Part shown: one piece after another, positions 38,137 through 49,599 of the stretch
Numbering within the stretch: the first letter of the stretch is position 1
Layout of the letters: every line of letters starts with the position of its first letter
Source: Lamellibrachia satsuma
Taxonomy: Eukaryota > Annelida > Polychaeta > Sabellida > Siboglinidae
Length of the DNA stretch: 64,000 nucleotides
Assembly (NCBI GenBank): GCA_033239005.1
Contig: BSQZ01000030.1
Span: 310,001-374,000, forward strand
Direction: 5' to 3'
Notes under the pieces: generated by a model
Told to the model about the DNA's origin: nothing
Database searches by the model: none
The model's input: the letters and a program-made list of their open reading frames with translations, nothing else
Translations under genes and position numbers: made by a program

Positions 38137-38339
38137 CATTAAATGTGTCAACGTTTTCCTTAATCTGATTTTGTTTTGTCATTTTAATTAATATGATGAT
38201 AACATTATCCAGGGTTGTTCACAAATCATCCACCTGAGTATACTTTCACTATGTAATGCTAATGCCCGGGAATACACTAGAATAGTAAATACATTCCTCG
38301 GACCCCCTGCATGGGTGGCCTCCCCCCCCCGTTGGTAAA

Positions 38340-38600
38340 AACCCTAGATTAGGACGGCACATTGGCACAGTAATTAGAATGTCGGATCCTCAACCTAGAG
38401 TACTCGGTGTCGGGGTTCGAATCGAATAGCTGCCGTTTTGAAGCTTTGGCAATGTCGTCCACTCAGCTATATAAATGAATACCTCGCAATGTACAGCCGC
38501 CGGCGGATATAACTGTGTTAACGACTATATTTCGCGTAGTTATTGCAGCCTGGTTGAATGCTTCCAATAGAAGTTGAGCTGATGTATGAATGAATATGTC
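38340..38600 (+). mobile_element. tRNA-derived SINE
   Basis: An A-box-like TTGGCACAGTAATTAGAATG lies near 38362 and a B box GGTTCGAATC at 38414-38423, on the plus strand. They are followed by a body ('actcagctatataaatgaat', 'acctcgcaatgtacag') with no recognisable tail. It sits directly against the right end of the second hAT unit. Confidence 0.6.
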
Positions 38601-39132
38601 TGACAGGGGCGAAGGACTGTGAGAACTTACTTTTATTTAATGCGATTTTTTTCACAAATTATTCATGTTTTTAGATGTTATCTAAACGTTTTACATGTAT
38701 AGGCCCCTAACTCTGAATTTGAAAAGGGGTGCAATAGGGCCAGGCGTAGGGTATACATAATGCAACAACGTGTAATGGCTAGAAAATCACCAGGAAATAA
38801 TTCGTGGAAGTGTCGTGATTTTATGTGCAATATATCTTCATCATACAATAATTATTAGATAATTTGATAGTGTCATTCTCCCGAGACCTTCCTACAGACA
38901 TCACTGATAGTGGTCTTATATTTTGTGGTGTTGCATTTTCCTTTTTGTGTTACAACGACAGCAAAACAAGTGTAGACCTAAACGTCTAGTCGCATCGAAC
39001 GTTTGGGTGGGCGCACCTCTTGGGGGAAGTCAGTCGTGACCTCCCTGCAGAACGCATGGCGTGATTGCATCAACACATACATCTATCAAGATCAACTTTG
39101 TGCAATCAATGAAGTTCACATCGTCGCCTACG

Positions 39133-39135
<3 letters not shown>
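38600..39135. other. Intergenic DNA, nothing recognised
   Basis: No gene, repeat or motif beyond background is supported. Confidence 0.4.
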
Positions 39136-39201
<66 letters not shown>

Positions 39202-39405
39202 TGGAGGCGGGGAGAGGGAGAGGGAGAGGGGGAGGGGGGGGAGGGGGGGGGGGGGGGGGGGGGGGGGGAGGGGGAGGGGGGGGGGGGGGAGGGGAGGGGG
39301 GGGGGAGGGGAGGGGAGGGGGAGGGAGGGGAGGGGAGGGAGGGGAGGGGAGGGAGGGAGGGAGGGAGGGAGGGAGGGAGGGAGGGAGGGAGGGAGGGAGA
39401 GAGAG
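39136..39405. repeat. Purine-only tract: (GA)n, G26 run and (GGGA)n
   Basis: About 32 GA dinucleotides are followed, after two isolated pyrimidines (39202 and 39208), by 197 bases with no pyrimidine at all. These include an unbroken run of 26 G (39243-39268) and a terminal GGGA array. The tract can form G-quadruplex or triplex structure. The long Gly/Arg/Glu and Pro/Ser open frames are artefacts. Tracts like this are prone to assembly error, so the length is uncertain. Confidence 0.95.
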
Positions 39406-40225
39406 CGCTGATCATGCACGACAGTAGACATAAACAAAATCAAAGCTTATGAACCATGGTTTGGGAAAGACGCCCGAGAATACGATGAATGGAAAACATC
39501 GCTGACAGAAATATCACAAATGAAACGATAACACGAACAAGTAAAAGCAAATTAAATCTTCCATTACTATTATCAAAGTATGCAGGGGAAAAACATCCCA
39601 ATAACAACAACACAAATCAATGGGAAATGTAAGATAGTCTAGACGAAGTCTGTTACGTCTACTGACAATATATGAAGGAGCAGCAAGACGGACGACGTAC
39701 AGTGGTGTGGATGTTGTCAGTACGACAGCGATAAGAACAGATGAATGGGATATTGTGACCACGATCGCTTCAGCAACGAGGCGACGAGAGACCTAGTGAT
39801 CAGGACGACGTATTTATTACCATTTTCGACCACTTTTGTTCATTTTAACCCCTGACAAATAGAAACAATATTTCCCCACTTAATTTATTTAGTTTTTTGT
39901 CTTCTTCTTGTTTCTCATTTTACTGTTCTCTTTTACTTTCCTGGCTCTCCTAGTCCGTTCGCAGCATACCCCCTAACCCGACTACAGCCTGCTTCATGTG
40001 GCCTTTCTTTTTAGTTGCTCTAACATTCTGATCTTTACTCACAAAATCGTCTCGTTTTACACAATCTCTGAGCTTGAAACTAGTTACTATATTTTACCAG
40101 TAGCATCTTTGTCAATACAAATATTCCAAACACACACTCGCACGCATGCACGCACGCCCGCACGAACGCACGCACGCACACAGTGCGTTCGCCAAAGCTG
40201 TGTATTGGCAAAACCTGTGTAGTGT
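39406..40225. other. Intergenic DNA with a CA/CG-rich microsatellite
   Basis: 40128-40182 is an imperfect cacg/catg tetranucleotide repeat. No coding sequence is supported. Confidence 0.5.
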
Positions 40226-40249
40226 GTCCCGATCGTAGCGTGTAATCGC

Positions 40250-40612
40250 AGTTACTTAATGGTAGATCTCACGCGAGCCGGCAGGCGGCGACACAGTACT
40301 CGTATGCGTCATCTAGCGCCGTTCGATGAGGTCAACATTTGACCTGAGAGAGGTCACGGCTGTCAGTCAGCGCCTGACATGCGTGCTGACGTCCAGTCGA
40401 CGCTGCCACGGCACGAGTAGCCTACTGTTTGTGTACGTCGCAAAATCCGTGGGTGGAACGCGACTGAATGGTCGTGGGAGTTTGTGTGGGTTGTGTCTCG
40501 ACGCCAGCTCGGTGCAGCAGCGTCTGGCAGCGTTATTAATCTGGACTGACGGTAAACAACAATAACGACATCGGCGCAGCGGCGACGCGGGAAGCTGGCA
40601 GCAGACGCGCAG
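40250..40612 (+). promoter_or_regulatory. CpG-rich promoter and untranslated first exon candidate
   Basis: CpG density is high (gtccagtcgacgctgccacg, acgacatcggcgcagcggcg) against a CpG-poor background. It ends in a strong plus-strand donor, gacgcgcag|gtgagcaa, at 40612/40613. No long open frame leads into the donor, so the exon would be untranslated. The first plausible downstream coding exon on this strand in the window is at 63764, which would make the first intron about 23 kb. CpG richness continues to about 40.9 kb. Confidence 0.5.
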
Positions 40613-40899
40613 GTGAGCAAAGCCGTTATTTCAGCAATATTAATGTTGGTCGCTTCTTTTTGCTGCTTGCTTGCTGACAACGCGGATTTATTTTTGCCGT
40701 CGGCAGCACGTGTTTTTGAGCGCCGCCGGTGTAGTCCATTAAATGCAATGTTGTCTGTTCGCGTTCACCTGAGCCGTTGTCGTTGAGGTCCCGTGATTTG
40801 GTGTGGGTGGATGATATAACACCCCCGCCACACCCCCACGGCCGGGGTCACAGACACAGTGGGCTGACCATGAAAATTTTTATGGATGGTGCACTTTGG

Positions 40900-41152
40900 A
40901 TGATGTGATGAATAACCATACACTTTCGTTTAGGGACGTTAAGTTCTGTGCCTGTGTCTCTGAAAGGTGCTGACCTTGGGCTATTTATAATTATGAGGGT
41001 CTAAAGTTGACAGCTGGTTATAAGGAATGTAATATGCCACACGGGCGTCATATGCCAACTGCAGCCGTCCTAATTTGTTTTTAACATTGACTACACCTTA
41101 ATTTGTTCTTACAATGTCAAGCAATGTATGCATTTATGACATTATTTATGTG

Positions 41153-41194
<42 letters not shown>

Positions 41195-42090
41195 ATGTTT
41201 TGCTGTGATCATAGTAATTTTGTATATATTAAAAATAAACTAAAAATATACGTTTTCGCTAAATATTAATGAACATGAAACAAGATATAAACAGACAAAT
41301 ATTTTAAGGCGGACGCATAAATACATAAAAGCAAAAAAATCTTAATAATTATGTTAGTGTCAGTACTATTGGATTCAAGCAAGGCTTTGTAATCAGACTG
41401 AGAATCTTCAACTACAACCAAGGAGTTTGTTTGTAAAGTGGTTCCAAGTGAGAGATTAGCAGTTTGCCCCAAGCAACTATAATTATTTAGGAAATAGGGA
41501 GCACCCTAATTCGCTTATCAGCTATCAGGAGAGGAGGGTACAGAAGTCAAGTTGTGTATGTGGGGGGGGTCACTTCAAATGAAGGAGCCTGCATGTCTCT
41601 TTCACCAACTCATGATAAATATTCAGGGACGCAGTTGAATAATATCCAGCAAATAAAAAAATGTATTTAAATAAAACATGTTCAACAGTAACATTTTAGC
41701 AGAAATATTTCTCCTTTTTGCATTAAATTTTGATCCTTGCTATGCTATGGCATAATGTAATTTGATGGTTTTATAGTAGCATGTATTTCTTTGAACACCT
41801 CCTTCCTGCAACCACCCATGTATCCGATGGAAATGGTAGAAACTTCTCGTCTCAAGTTGATGATAAGTGAAGTTGACTTTTATGCAACCATCACAGTTGC
41901 ACACAGTTTGATCCAGCAAATTATGCTGAGGTTAAAAAAGCCGATAGTGTGTTTAACATGTGTGCAGAGTCTGCAGACCTGGGAATATCAGGCAATTAAT
42001 TACTTGTGTATATGGCCTTGCTTTTGTTCTATGCATGTTTTTTTCAATAGAACAACATCTCCCTGGACACAACATCTTGAATTTCAGCTG
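40900..42090. other. Non-coding, probably intron; one (TA)n run
   Basis: An (AT)n run lies at 41157-41190. No exon is supported. Confidence 0.5.
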
Positions 42091-42094
42091 GAGT

Positions 42095-43560
42095 GTAATT
42101 TCTGATGGCACGTGAAATTGCATTGTTGTAGCATGCAGCTAAGTTTACTGATGCAAGCAAAAAAAAACCTACATTATTTATTTGCATACAAAATAAATAA
42201 TTGATTTCGAGGTAATTGAGAATAGCGACCTTGCAGTGTGTGATGAACTGGAAGTCTAAAAAGAGGCCATGATGAAGGACAGTTGTCATTCACTTTGTAA
42301 TTTGATATAATTGCTGATGAAAGTATAACACTAGAAGTACTAATAAATAAAAATTGTAGCTTCACTTGTATAAATCACTCACTAATCTTTCAGTTAAATT
42401 TAAAGCAGAAAAGAAAACGTCTTGTTTGCCACCCAGTAGCAATTATGACTGTAGAGAAGGGAAAACCAACTATAAACTTCTACAGGATCATTCTGTAAAG
42501 GAGATCCATAGTCAATATCTGACTGGACAGACATTTTGTGTATCCATCTTTATCTCTTGAACTGCGGTTTAGTGACAGATATCTCTTGACCAATGTGACC
42601 ATATCAGTTTTCTTGGAAAGTTTACACCACTGATATCATATAGTGTCTGTTTTCTTTACCTTGTTCTTGCACTGTCTGTCATGGTAAAGCCTATTTGAAA
42701 GTTGAATAATACTTGTTTGGATGGACATTATGTCCGTCCATCTTTATCACTGAGTTAGTGACATAGATATCCTATAGTGGCAGGCAAACTAGATGGCCTT
42801 CAATATGCCTTACATTCTTTCTCAGTGCCCGGTAATTACAAAGCCTTTACCATCGTAGACCATCATTACCGGCAGTCCCTCTAAACCTGGATGACATCTG
42901 CCAAGGGTCAATTGTGGTTTCTGAGTCTGCTTTCATCAGCACAAACAATAGAATAATGTAGGTTAGAAGGTTTATCACAAATATGCTCTGAAGTACAACA
43001 AGAATAGAAGTTTTGCTCAACGTGAAGACCTTAAGAATTGTTCAGTTTCTCTTGGGGAATTATGTGCATTCTCCAACTTGTGAAAAATGTTGGTGCATTT
43101 GGTATTGAATTCATGTTGTGCTGTAATGCAGTGATTTTATGTGCTGGATCGCCATTCATGTGTAAAGCCATAATCTTTATTACAACAGAGTGTTATCTAG
43201 TGCAACTAGCTCTGAATGATACAAACCTATCTGTGTGGAAACAGAACAAATGATCCATGACTGTAATCTCTCGTGGCACATGAAATTGCATTTTTGTAAA
43301 CTCAGTGTATAGATGAAGCCATACAGTAAGATTATCACAGAATTATTCATTTTCATGGAAAAATAAAACATTGGTTGTAAGCCAAGCCAAAGTAAATGAG
43401 AGTAACAATCTTGCACTGTGCTATGATCTGGATGTCTAAAAAAGAGGCCAGGGTTCAATTGTCAGTGTCATCTGTTTTGTAATGTGATGCATTGATGTGT
43501 AAAGCCATGATCTTTATTACCATGGCATGTTATCTAGGAAGGCATAACTAGCAGTGTAAA
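42095..43560. repeat. Diverged local duplications
   Basis: About 42095-42310 and 43265-43490 share the same order of blocks (tggcac.tgaaattgcatt, 'cttgcagtgtgtgatgaact' against 'cttgcactgtgctatgatct', 'gtctaaaaagaggcca', 'tttgtaat.tgat'). Two shorter pairs lie nearby: 43158-43215 with 43497-43560 ('tgtgtaaagccat.atcttt'), and 42530-42590 with 42722-42775. This is an old segmental duplication or clustered insertion of one repeat family. Confidence 0.65.
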
Positions 43561-46500
43561 GAGGACAAATTATTCACAGTGATGATAAAGCCACTTGTGG
43601 TGCCATTTAAGCCGACTTCTGTGTGTGGTGTGCTTGGTGGTCCACTATCCTTTTCGTACTTGAAGGCAGGCAGGATAAGATATTCATTTCAAACATGGAG
43701 ACAGGAGTTGGCGTGAAGGGATTGTGGTTGTGACAATCAACTGTAACATGAAATACTAACAATATAAATATACCTCATCGTATTTTGAACAACAAAAGAG
43801 GTAACCAATTAATTTTATGACTGGATGCACCTGAAAGATAATGTCAAAATGCACTTTAGGCCACTTTTAGGTTCAAATAGGTTCACAGAGGAAGATATTT
43901 TTTATCAGATGTAATGAAACAGTTCACTATCATGTGCATTCAAAACATACAGGGTGGATGGAAGGGCTCAGGTATTGTACAGTCTAAAAATTCTGACAGG
44001 TAAACGAGGAAAATCAGAAAATTTGCTTATGACATTGAGAATTTTTTTTCAGCCGAGTTGGGCCCTATTTGAAATTCACTGATAGTGAACCCTGCAGATA
44101 GACAATTCAGAATTACAATCCACTTGGCAGAGCACCTTTTACCTGTCCCATAGGTGGTCATATTTCTGAGGTCCACTCTGTAGTGATGGAGAGAAAGAAC
44201 GAGCAAGAAATGGATGAGTGAGTTAGATCATGACCAAGACCATGTAGCCGGCCATACGGCTTACAAGGCTTGCATGATATGCTGGTGTATTTGGGGCCTA
44301 AACATGACATGGAACTAGAGGCTCGAATACTGATAAGTATCATGCTACCAAGTGCACTGTGTTGTAACGTCCTAGTGTATGACCATGTCAAACAAACTCA
44401 TCACTGCTACCAACCGATCTTGGCTACTGATAAAACATAAATACAGTAAAAAGCACCACACCTTTATTAAATTAGCATGTAATTGAAAGTAATTAGTTCT
44501 TCGTTGCATGCAATGGTGCACTAAATGACTGCGGTTCACAGTCAACGCACACCTAGGTGGCCTGCCCTGGATCATGTGTAATTATATCTGGTGATTCACA
44601 ATTACCGTAGAGTGCCTACTAGAATACAGGCTAGAAGGAAGAGCACACCGTTTAGTCCTTAAATATTTATAATTTCTATGTAAAACAATTCAGCGCCATC
44701 TCAAGCAACAAGTATTTTGTACTTTCATGCAAGAAAAAGAAGGTATCGTAAACATAATCATATTTATATAGTCATTGTAATAAGGTTTAATTAGGCAAGT
44801 GTAACAGTAACAAAACAACTGTGAGGTGCTTTGCATGATTTAAAGAGCTGTGTTTTGTAATGTAACAATTTACCATACATTCCATTGTCCCATTCTGGGG
44901 ATTAGTCACCACTTAATCTCCCGACAGTGCATATGGATTACAGTGTTTTTTAAGTATCTAATTTCCACCGGTTTCAGGCCTTCCCCCAGTACAAAATGTG
45001 ACAAGCGTTTGGGTGTGGGTATCTTCCTTGTTTAGATTTTAGGAAGTAACTGCTTCTTATGCATGCTGGCCACAACACAAGTAGGTGGGAGTAGGACCTC
45101 CCCACCCGCAGAAAATGGTTGATAATAAATTCATGCCCTTGACTTTGATTTTAATACCGTGCAATCAGACACACCTGAATGACACGTCATGCTTTATCCC
45201 CTACATGTGTAAACACGAGCATGGCTCGTGTGTAGTTGTCTTGAGCATGGCCCATGTATAAACACGAGCAATGTTTAATGTCTCGGAGCAATCTCTAGTA
45301 TTCACAGCTACTATGATGCAAACTAAATGGCCTGTGCCAACATTCTGATGTGTGTGCGACCACGTGCATCACGTTTACAGGTTACGGTATCAGTTTGCTT
45401 AAATAATGAATACAAAATAGGTAAATACATTTTGTTTTCGTATTGTAATTTTCATTAAAGTTGTTGCTATCTCCATCCTGTTTCAGGCAATTTTGTTTAA
45501 ACTGCTCCTTTTGTGGTTTTCTGAGCGTAGACAGAGTCATGCTGTACACGACCTGATGGGTGTGTCACACGTTTTCTTAATGGGCCAACTTCTGTTTCTG
45601 CAACTTCCTGTTTTTATATTTATCTTATTAGTCATCTCTGCGTGATTATACCATGATAAAAACACTGCTGCCTGTGCCTGGTTGCCTGCTGACCACATTA
45701 GTTGTGGCACAGTGTGGTTTAAGTTCTCACATGCATCCAAGGTGCCATATGATTGTAGTTCTTGATATATAGTACTATGGGTGCCCATGCTATGATCATG
45801 ACTGCCAGTATTTTTTTTAACAAATGTAATCAGTAGGATACATTTACACCCAAATAGGTCAGTAACCATTTAAATCAATATGATGTTTAGGTCCTACATA
45901 ACATTTTAATGTTTAAATTTGCTTTCGATAAACACACCCACACACACCTACACCACCACCATGCATGCACACATGCAAGCACGCATGCACGCACACAATG
46001 CTGATGAGCAAGATTTTTTTATATAATAAAATTGTGCTACTTCAGTTTATTGATAAATGATGCAATAAATCTGATCAGCTCCTGTATATAGAATTGTGAA
46101 GATCTGCGGAGCAGACTGTAGGTGTTTTTCCGCTGAAAGATGAGCTATTGATTACAAGATGGCTGCCAGGCACTTCCCGCCGCCTCATGGATGACGCACG
46201 TCGTGGCACTCTAAATCTGCCGACAGTGCTAAATTATTCACACCAGGTGATCATCAGTGCACGAGACAGCGTCAACACCATATATTTTTTGTTTTCTCCT
46301 CATTGATTTTGCCCATGGAAAGGTCAATTTTAAGAATGTATAAAATATTCAAACGTGCCACTTTCTTGCTAACTTTTTTGTATAACATTTTTTTTTGCTA
46401 CATGGAAGAAATGGAAAGATGTTCAATATCAAATTTGACAGAACACAATAAAAAAATAAATATGTAAGTCTAGTGACAGTCTTGCTAAATCTAAAATCAT

Positions 46501-48035
46501 TATTCTGACACAAGTTAACACTAATAATCTATAATAAAAGTAATGTTTTTCTAATCTTATGAACCATAAACTAGATGAATAATAAAATTATGGCTGTATT
46601 CAAGACGAATACCCGTTGCAATCCATAGAAACATTTTCAAAACTAATGGAGGTTTGGAATGTTATGTTATTTTGGATAATTTTGTTACTCAGTTTATGGC
46701 CCAGTTTCAGTTGTAGCCTTATGTATTTATTAACCGAAATAATAGACATACCTCTTTATTATTGTGAATCAGTGGTGATGTTTAATGATCATCGCTCCAG
46801 TGGACCCACTCAAAACTAACATGGAATATAACATTAGTCCGGTCGTCATCATATGTTTCTGCCCTGGTTGATAATCTGCAGAGTATTTTAATTTTATTTC
46901 ACAAGCTAGCATGGCCTCATTACAACTAAGTAAGTGTTACTTTTTCATCAACTATTTCACTGATACACAAAAACTACAATATGTGTTAATAACCAACACA
47001 TATATGGTGGGTGCATTTGCAATAAAAAAAATTAGTCTTTATTTGCCAAATTTAGGGGTGGACGCCTAAGTACGCAAAGTCAAAAAACCTATACTATAGT
47101 GTTTAGTATTTGTTCAGACCACCTACCCCATCCTAACCCACTCCATCCCACCCCACCCCACCCCAATATGTGGTGTGGGCTTAAGACATGCAGTGGCACC
47201 ACTGCTGCTGGGATTCACTAGTCCCAAAAATGTGGGCCAACCAAACCAGCACCCATCAATATGTAATGCCTTACATTTTTTGGACTTTGCAAACTTATGC
47301 GACCACCGCTTGACCTGCCCTGATTTGACCGAGCAAAGCATTCCATTGGTCGATGCTAGACAGTCATGTTCTGGCTGTAGTCCAATAGCAGTTTCAAATT
47401 GTTGAATCACAAATGCACAAAATATATTTTCTTTGTTAAGGCAGTATTTTGCAGACCCCATTCTTTGAACATGTACATAACAGTTCAACTAATTTTTATA
47501 TCAGAAATGCATTAATTATTTGATAAGAACAATTATAATCCCTCTTACTGTCCTCAGTTGCTACATGCATTGCATAAAATGTCTGGTGATTTTAAAAAAG
47601 GATGTATTTCTCGGTAATTGCCAGAGGTCAGTGCGGACGGAAGCTGCGGGTTATATGAGTATTCTTTGATGACCACGACACAGATGTGGGCATTTGATAT
47701 ATAGTGGTGATGTTGGTGACGCACCACCGTGGTGACGCACTGTGGTGACACGTTGCGGTAACGGCACCGGGACCCTGGAGATGATTCTTGTGGCTATGGC
47801 GTCTCCATTGCGGGAAGACATGCATTAATAAAAGCCTCCTAATCGGTGATGGTTTATTTTTATGCATCATTTCCCCTGTGTGTAGCCTGAACGACTGGAG
47901 ACATTACCACACAACCACCCTGCTTCATGACGTGACCAAGCTCGACTCTCTAGTGGCCCCCGTAATAGCCACTGCCCCGGTGTAGTGTAATCATTTAGGG
48001 ATGTACTTTTCCATAGTTTCCATAACAGGAGAAGG
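43560..48035. other. Non-coding, probably intron
   Basis: No exon, LINE or SINE recognised. 45955-46000 is an imperfect gcatgcac microsatellite. 45212-45230 is a perfect short palindrome (acacgagc-atg-gctcgtgt). Confidence 0.45.
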
Positions 48036-48039
48036 GAGC

Positions 48040-48255
48040 GCAGTAGACCGCTGTAGCTCGGCAGTTAGAGTGCTGTCCTGTCAGTCGAGGGGACCAGGGT
48101 TTGAGTTCACTTGCTGCTGCGTTGAAGCTTTCGTTCACCCCACTTTGCCTGTGTTTTTCGGAAGAGACCCCCAAAAGCCATATGTCCCTTCTACCTAGTG
48201 TATGTGCCCGGGAAAGTAAAAGATCTACAACAGGGGTTTAATGTGTAACCTGGCG
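48040..48255 (+). mobile_element. tRNA-derived SINE
   Basis: The A box TAGCTCGGCAG (48054-48064) and B box GGTTTGAGTTC (48098-48108) are correctly spaced on the plus strand, with 'gttagagtgctgtcctgtca' between them. The body includes 'tgtatgtgcccgggaaagta', recalling other SINEs of this window. The tRNA-like head cannot fold into a full cloverleaf, so this is not a tRNA gene. Confidence 0.7.
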
Positions 48256-48957
48256 TAGAATCACTAACTCTAAAGAAGGAAAACTCTGAAAATAAACTAA
48301 TTGGCGCAGGTTTTGTTCATTATACAACAAATACAGAACACTGTCTCTTTATATGATTTAACAAGATTGCCATCCAAGGCCAACAAATATGTCTGTCAAT
48401 ACTTTCATAGCCATTCCAGATTAAAAGTCTTCATCTCCTCATCTCTTCTGTTGTTAAACCACATACACTGTACTTGTTTTTTATAATAAGGTTTCTTAGT
48501 TCTGGAATAGGCTTTGTTGATGTAATAACCCTGAGGTTAGTTGATGTAATCAACGTCCTTGCGCTCTTGCACCCTCAGGACTTTATCTACATATTTAGCC
48601 GAGTTAATTTATTTCTGGTTTAACCCCTATTTAAATGGTGCCCGCCAAGAAATGGGCCAAGTTTCCCATAGTCATTCTTTTCCATGGCCGGGGGGGACAG
48701 ATCCCCACTTAGCAGAATGGGCTTTCTGTTGTCCGAAATAATATTGTCTGCTTTGAAATGGATCCGTTCATACAAAGTGAGCATTTATTTCATAATCTTC
48801 TGTTCAATGACATTGCATGTTTACTGAAATCTGAAACTGGACAGCTTAGATTGGGGTATTGATGCAAGTTGGTTTGCTTCGCATTCTCAGATGCTACAGC
48901 CATTATTTGTGGGATATTATCAAACTTATATGCTCCTAGCAATAAATGCATCGGCTA

Positions 48958-49079
48958 CATAAAAAAACAAGCAAAACATAGTTTATTAACTTAAAACAGA
49001 ACAGCATGATGCATCGTCTACTTAAAAAACAAGCAAAACATAATTTATTAACTTAAAACAGAACAACATGATGTGTGTT
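48958..49079. repeat. 62-bp tandem duplication
   Basis: Two copies of 'aaacaagcaaaacatagttt' to 'acagaacagcatgatg' lie head to tail, directly before the LINE 3' fragment. Confidence 0.85.
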
Positions 49080-49084
49080 CGAAT

Positions 49085-49440
49085 GGATCACATTTAACAA
49101 GATTTAACAAGATTGCCAACCCAAACAACAAGTGGCCCTTATCAAATATCTGTAAATTCTATTTTTAAACATATTCACACTACTAGCATTAACACAATCA
49201 TTTGGCAGTTTGTTCCATTCATTTATCACCCTCTGTGAGAAAGAGTACTTTCATGTCCAACCTACACTGCTCCTTAACTAATGTTGCTTTGTGTCCTCTG
49301 GTTCTACTGCCTTCTTTAAGTTTGAAGAACATATTCCTATCAACATCCTCATAACCGTTCATTATTTTAAACACCTCTATTTGGTCTCCTCTTAATCTCC
49401 TGGTCTCTAGATGACATACATGATGGTTGGTCACCACTGG
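49085..49440 (-). mobile_element. 3' fragment of a CR1/L2-like LINE
   Basis: The minus-strand reading gives the conserved end of the ORF2 protein of this clade: LETRRLRGDQIEVFKIMNG, then MFFKLKEGSRTRGHKATLVK, then EQCRLDM and, after a frame change, a run like the usual FSQRV..WN. It is a short dead-on-arrival fragment. A 35-bp tandem duplication ('catactgtgttgtaaagaga') follows at about 49526-49595. Confidence 0.8.
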
Positions 49441-49599
49441 AAGATATCCATCTTAAAAACTCTGTGTATCTAATCATCAAAACTGAACTGAATCTGAACC
49501 AAAGCTGAGCTATATGTTTTATTGCATACTGTGTTGTAAAGAGAATAAGGCCTTGGTACATACTGTGTTGTAAAGAGAATAAGGCCTTGGTACAACTGA

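Larger units (their letters stand above)
34372..38332 (+). mobile_element. Second, degraded hAT-like element (borders tentative)
   Basis: The left border CAGGCGCGGATCCAGACGGG is a typical hAT end followed by a G run. The right border reads ccccccgttggtaaaaaccc, sharing the ACGGGGGG block when inverted, but the outermost bases do not match well. The flanks cagattag (left) and tagattag (right) agree at 7 of 8 bases, compatible with a hAT target duplication. Inside lie two transposase exons (35.04-37.44 kb) and two minisatellites. An open frame at 34632-34919 (ALRDLDLCIKRCIPG) near the left end is unrecognised. The transposase pieces are secure; the exact borders are inference. Confidence 0.5.

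Noticed and set aside
39003..39452. Gly/Arg-rich and Pro/Ser-rich frames of 95-149 codons
   Set aside because: Translation of the purine tract and its complement.
47123..47488. 121-codon minus-strand frame
   Set aside because: It runs through an AC-rich low-complexity start, has no splice context or recognisable domain, and is matched by a frame on the other strand.
48054..48108. Possible tRNA gene
   Set aside because: A and B boxes are present but no acceptor stem or full cloverleaf forms; it is the head of a SINE.
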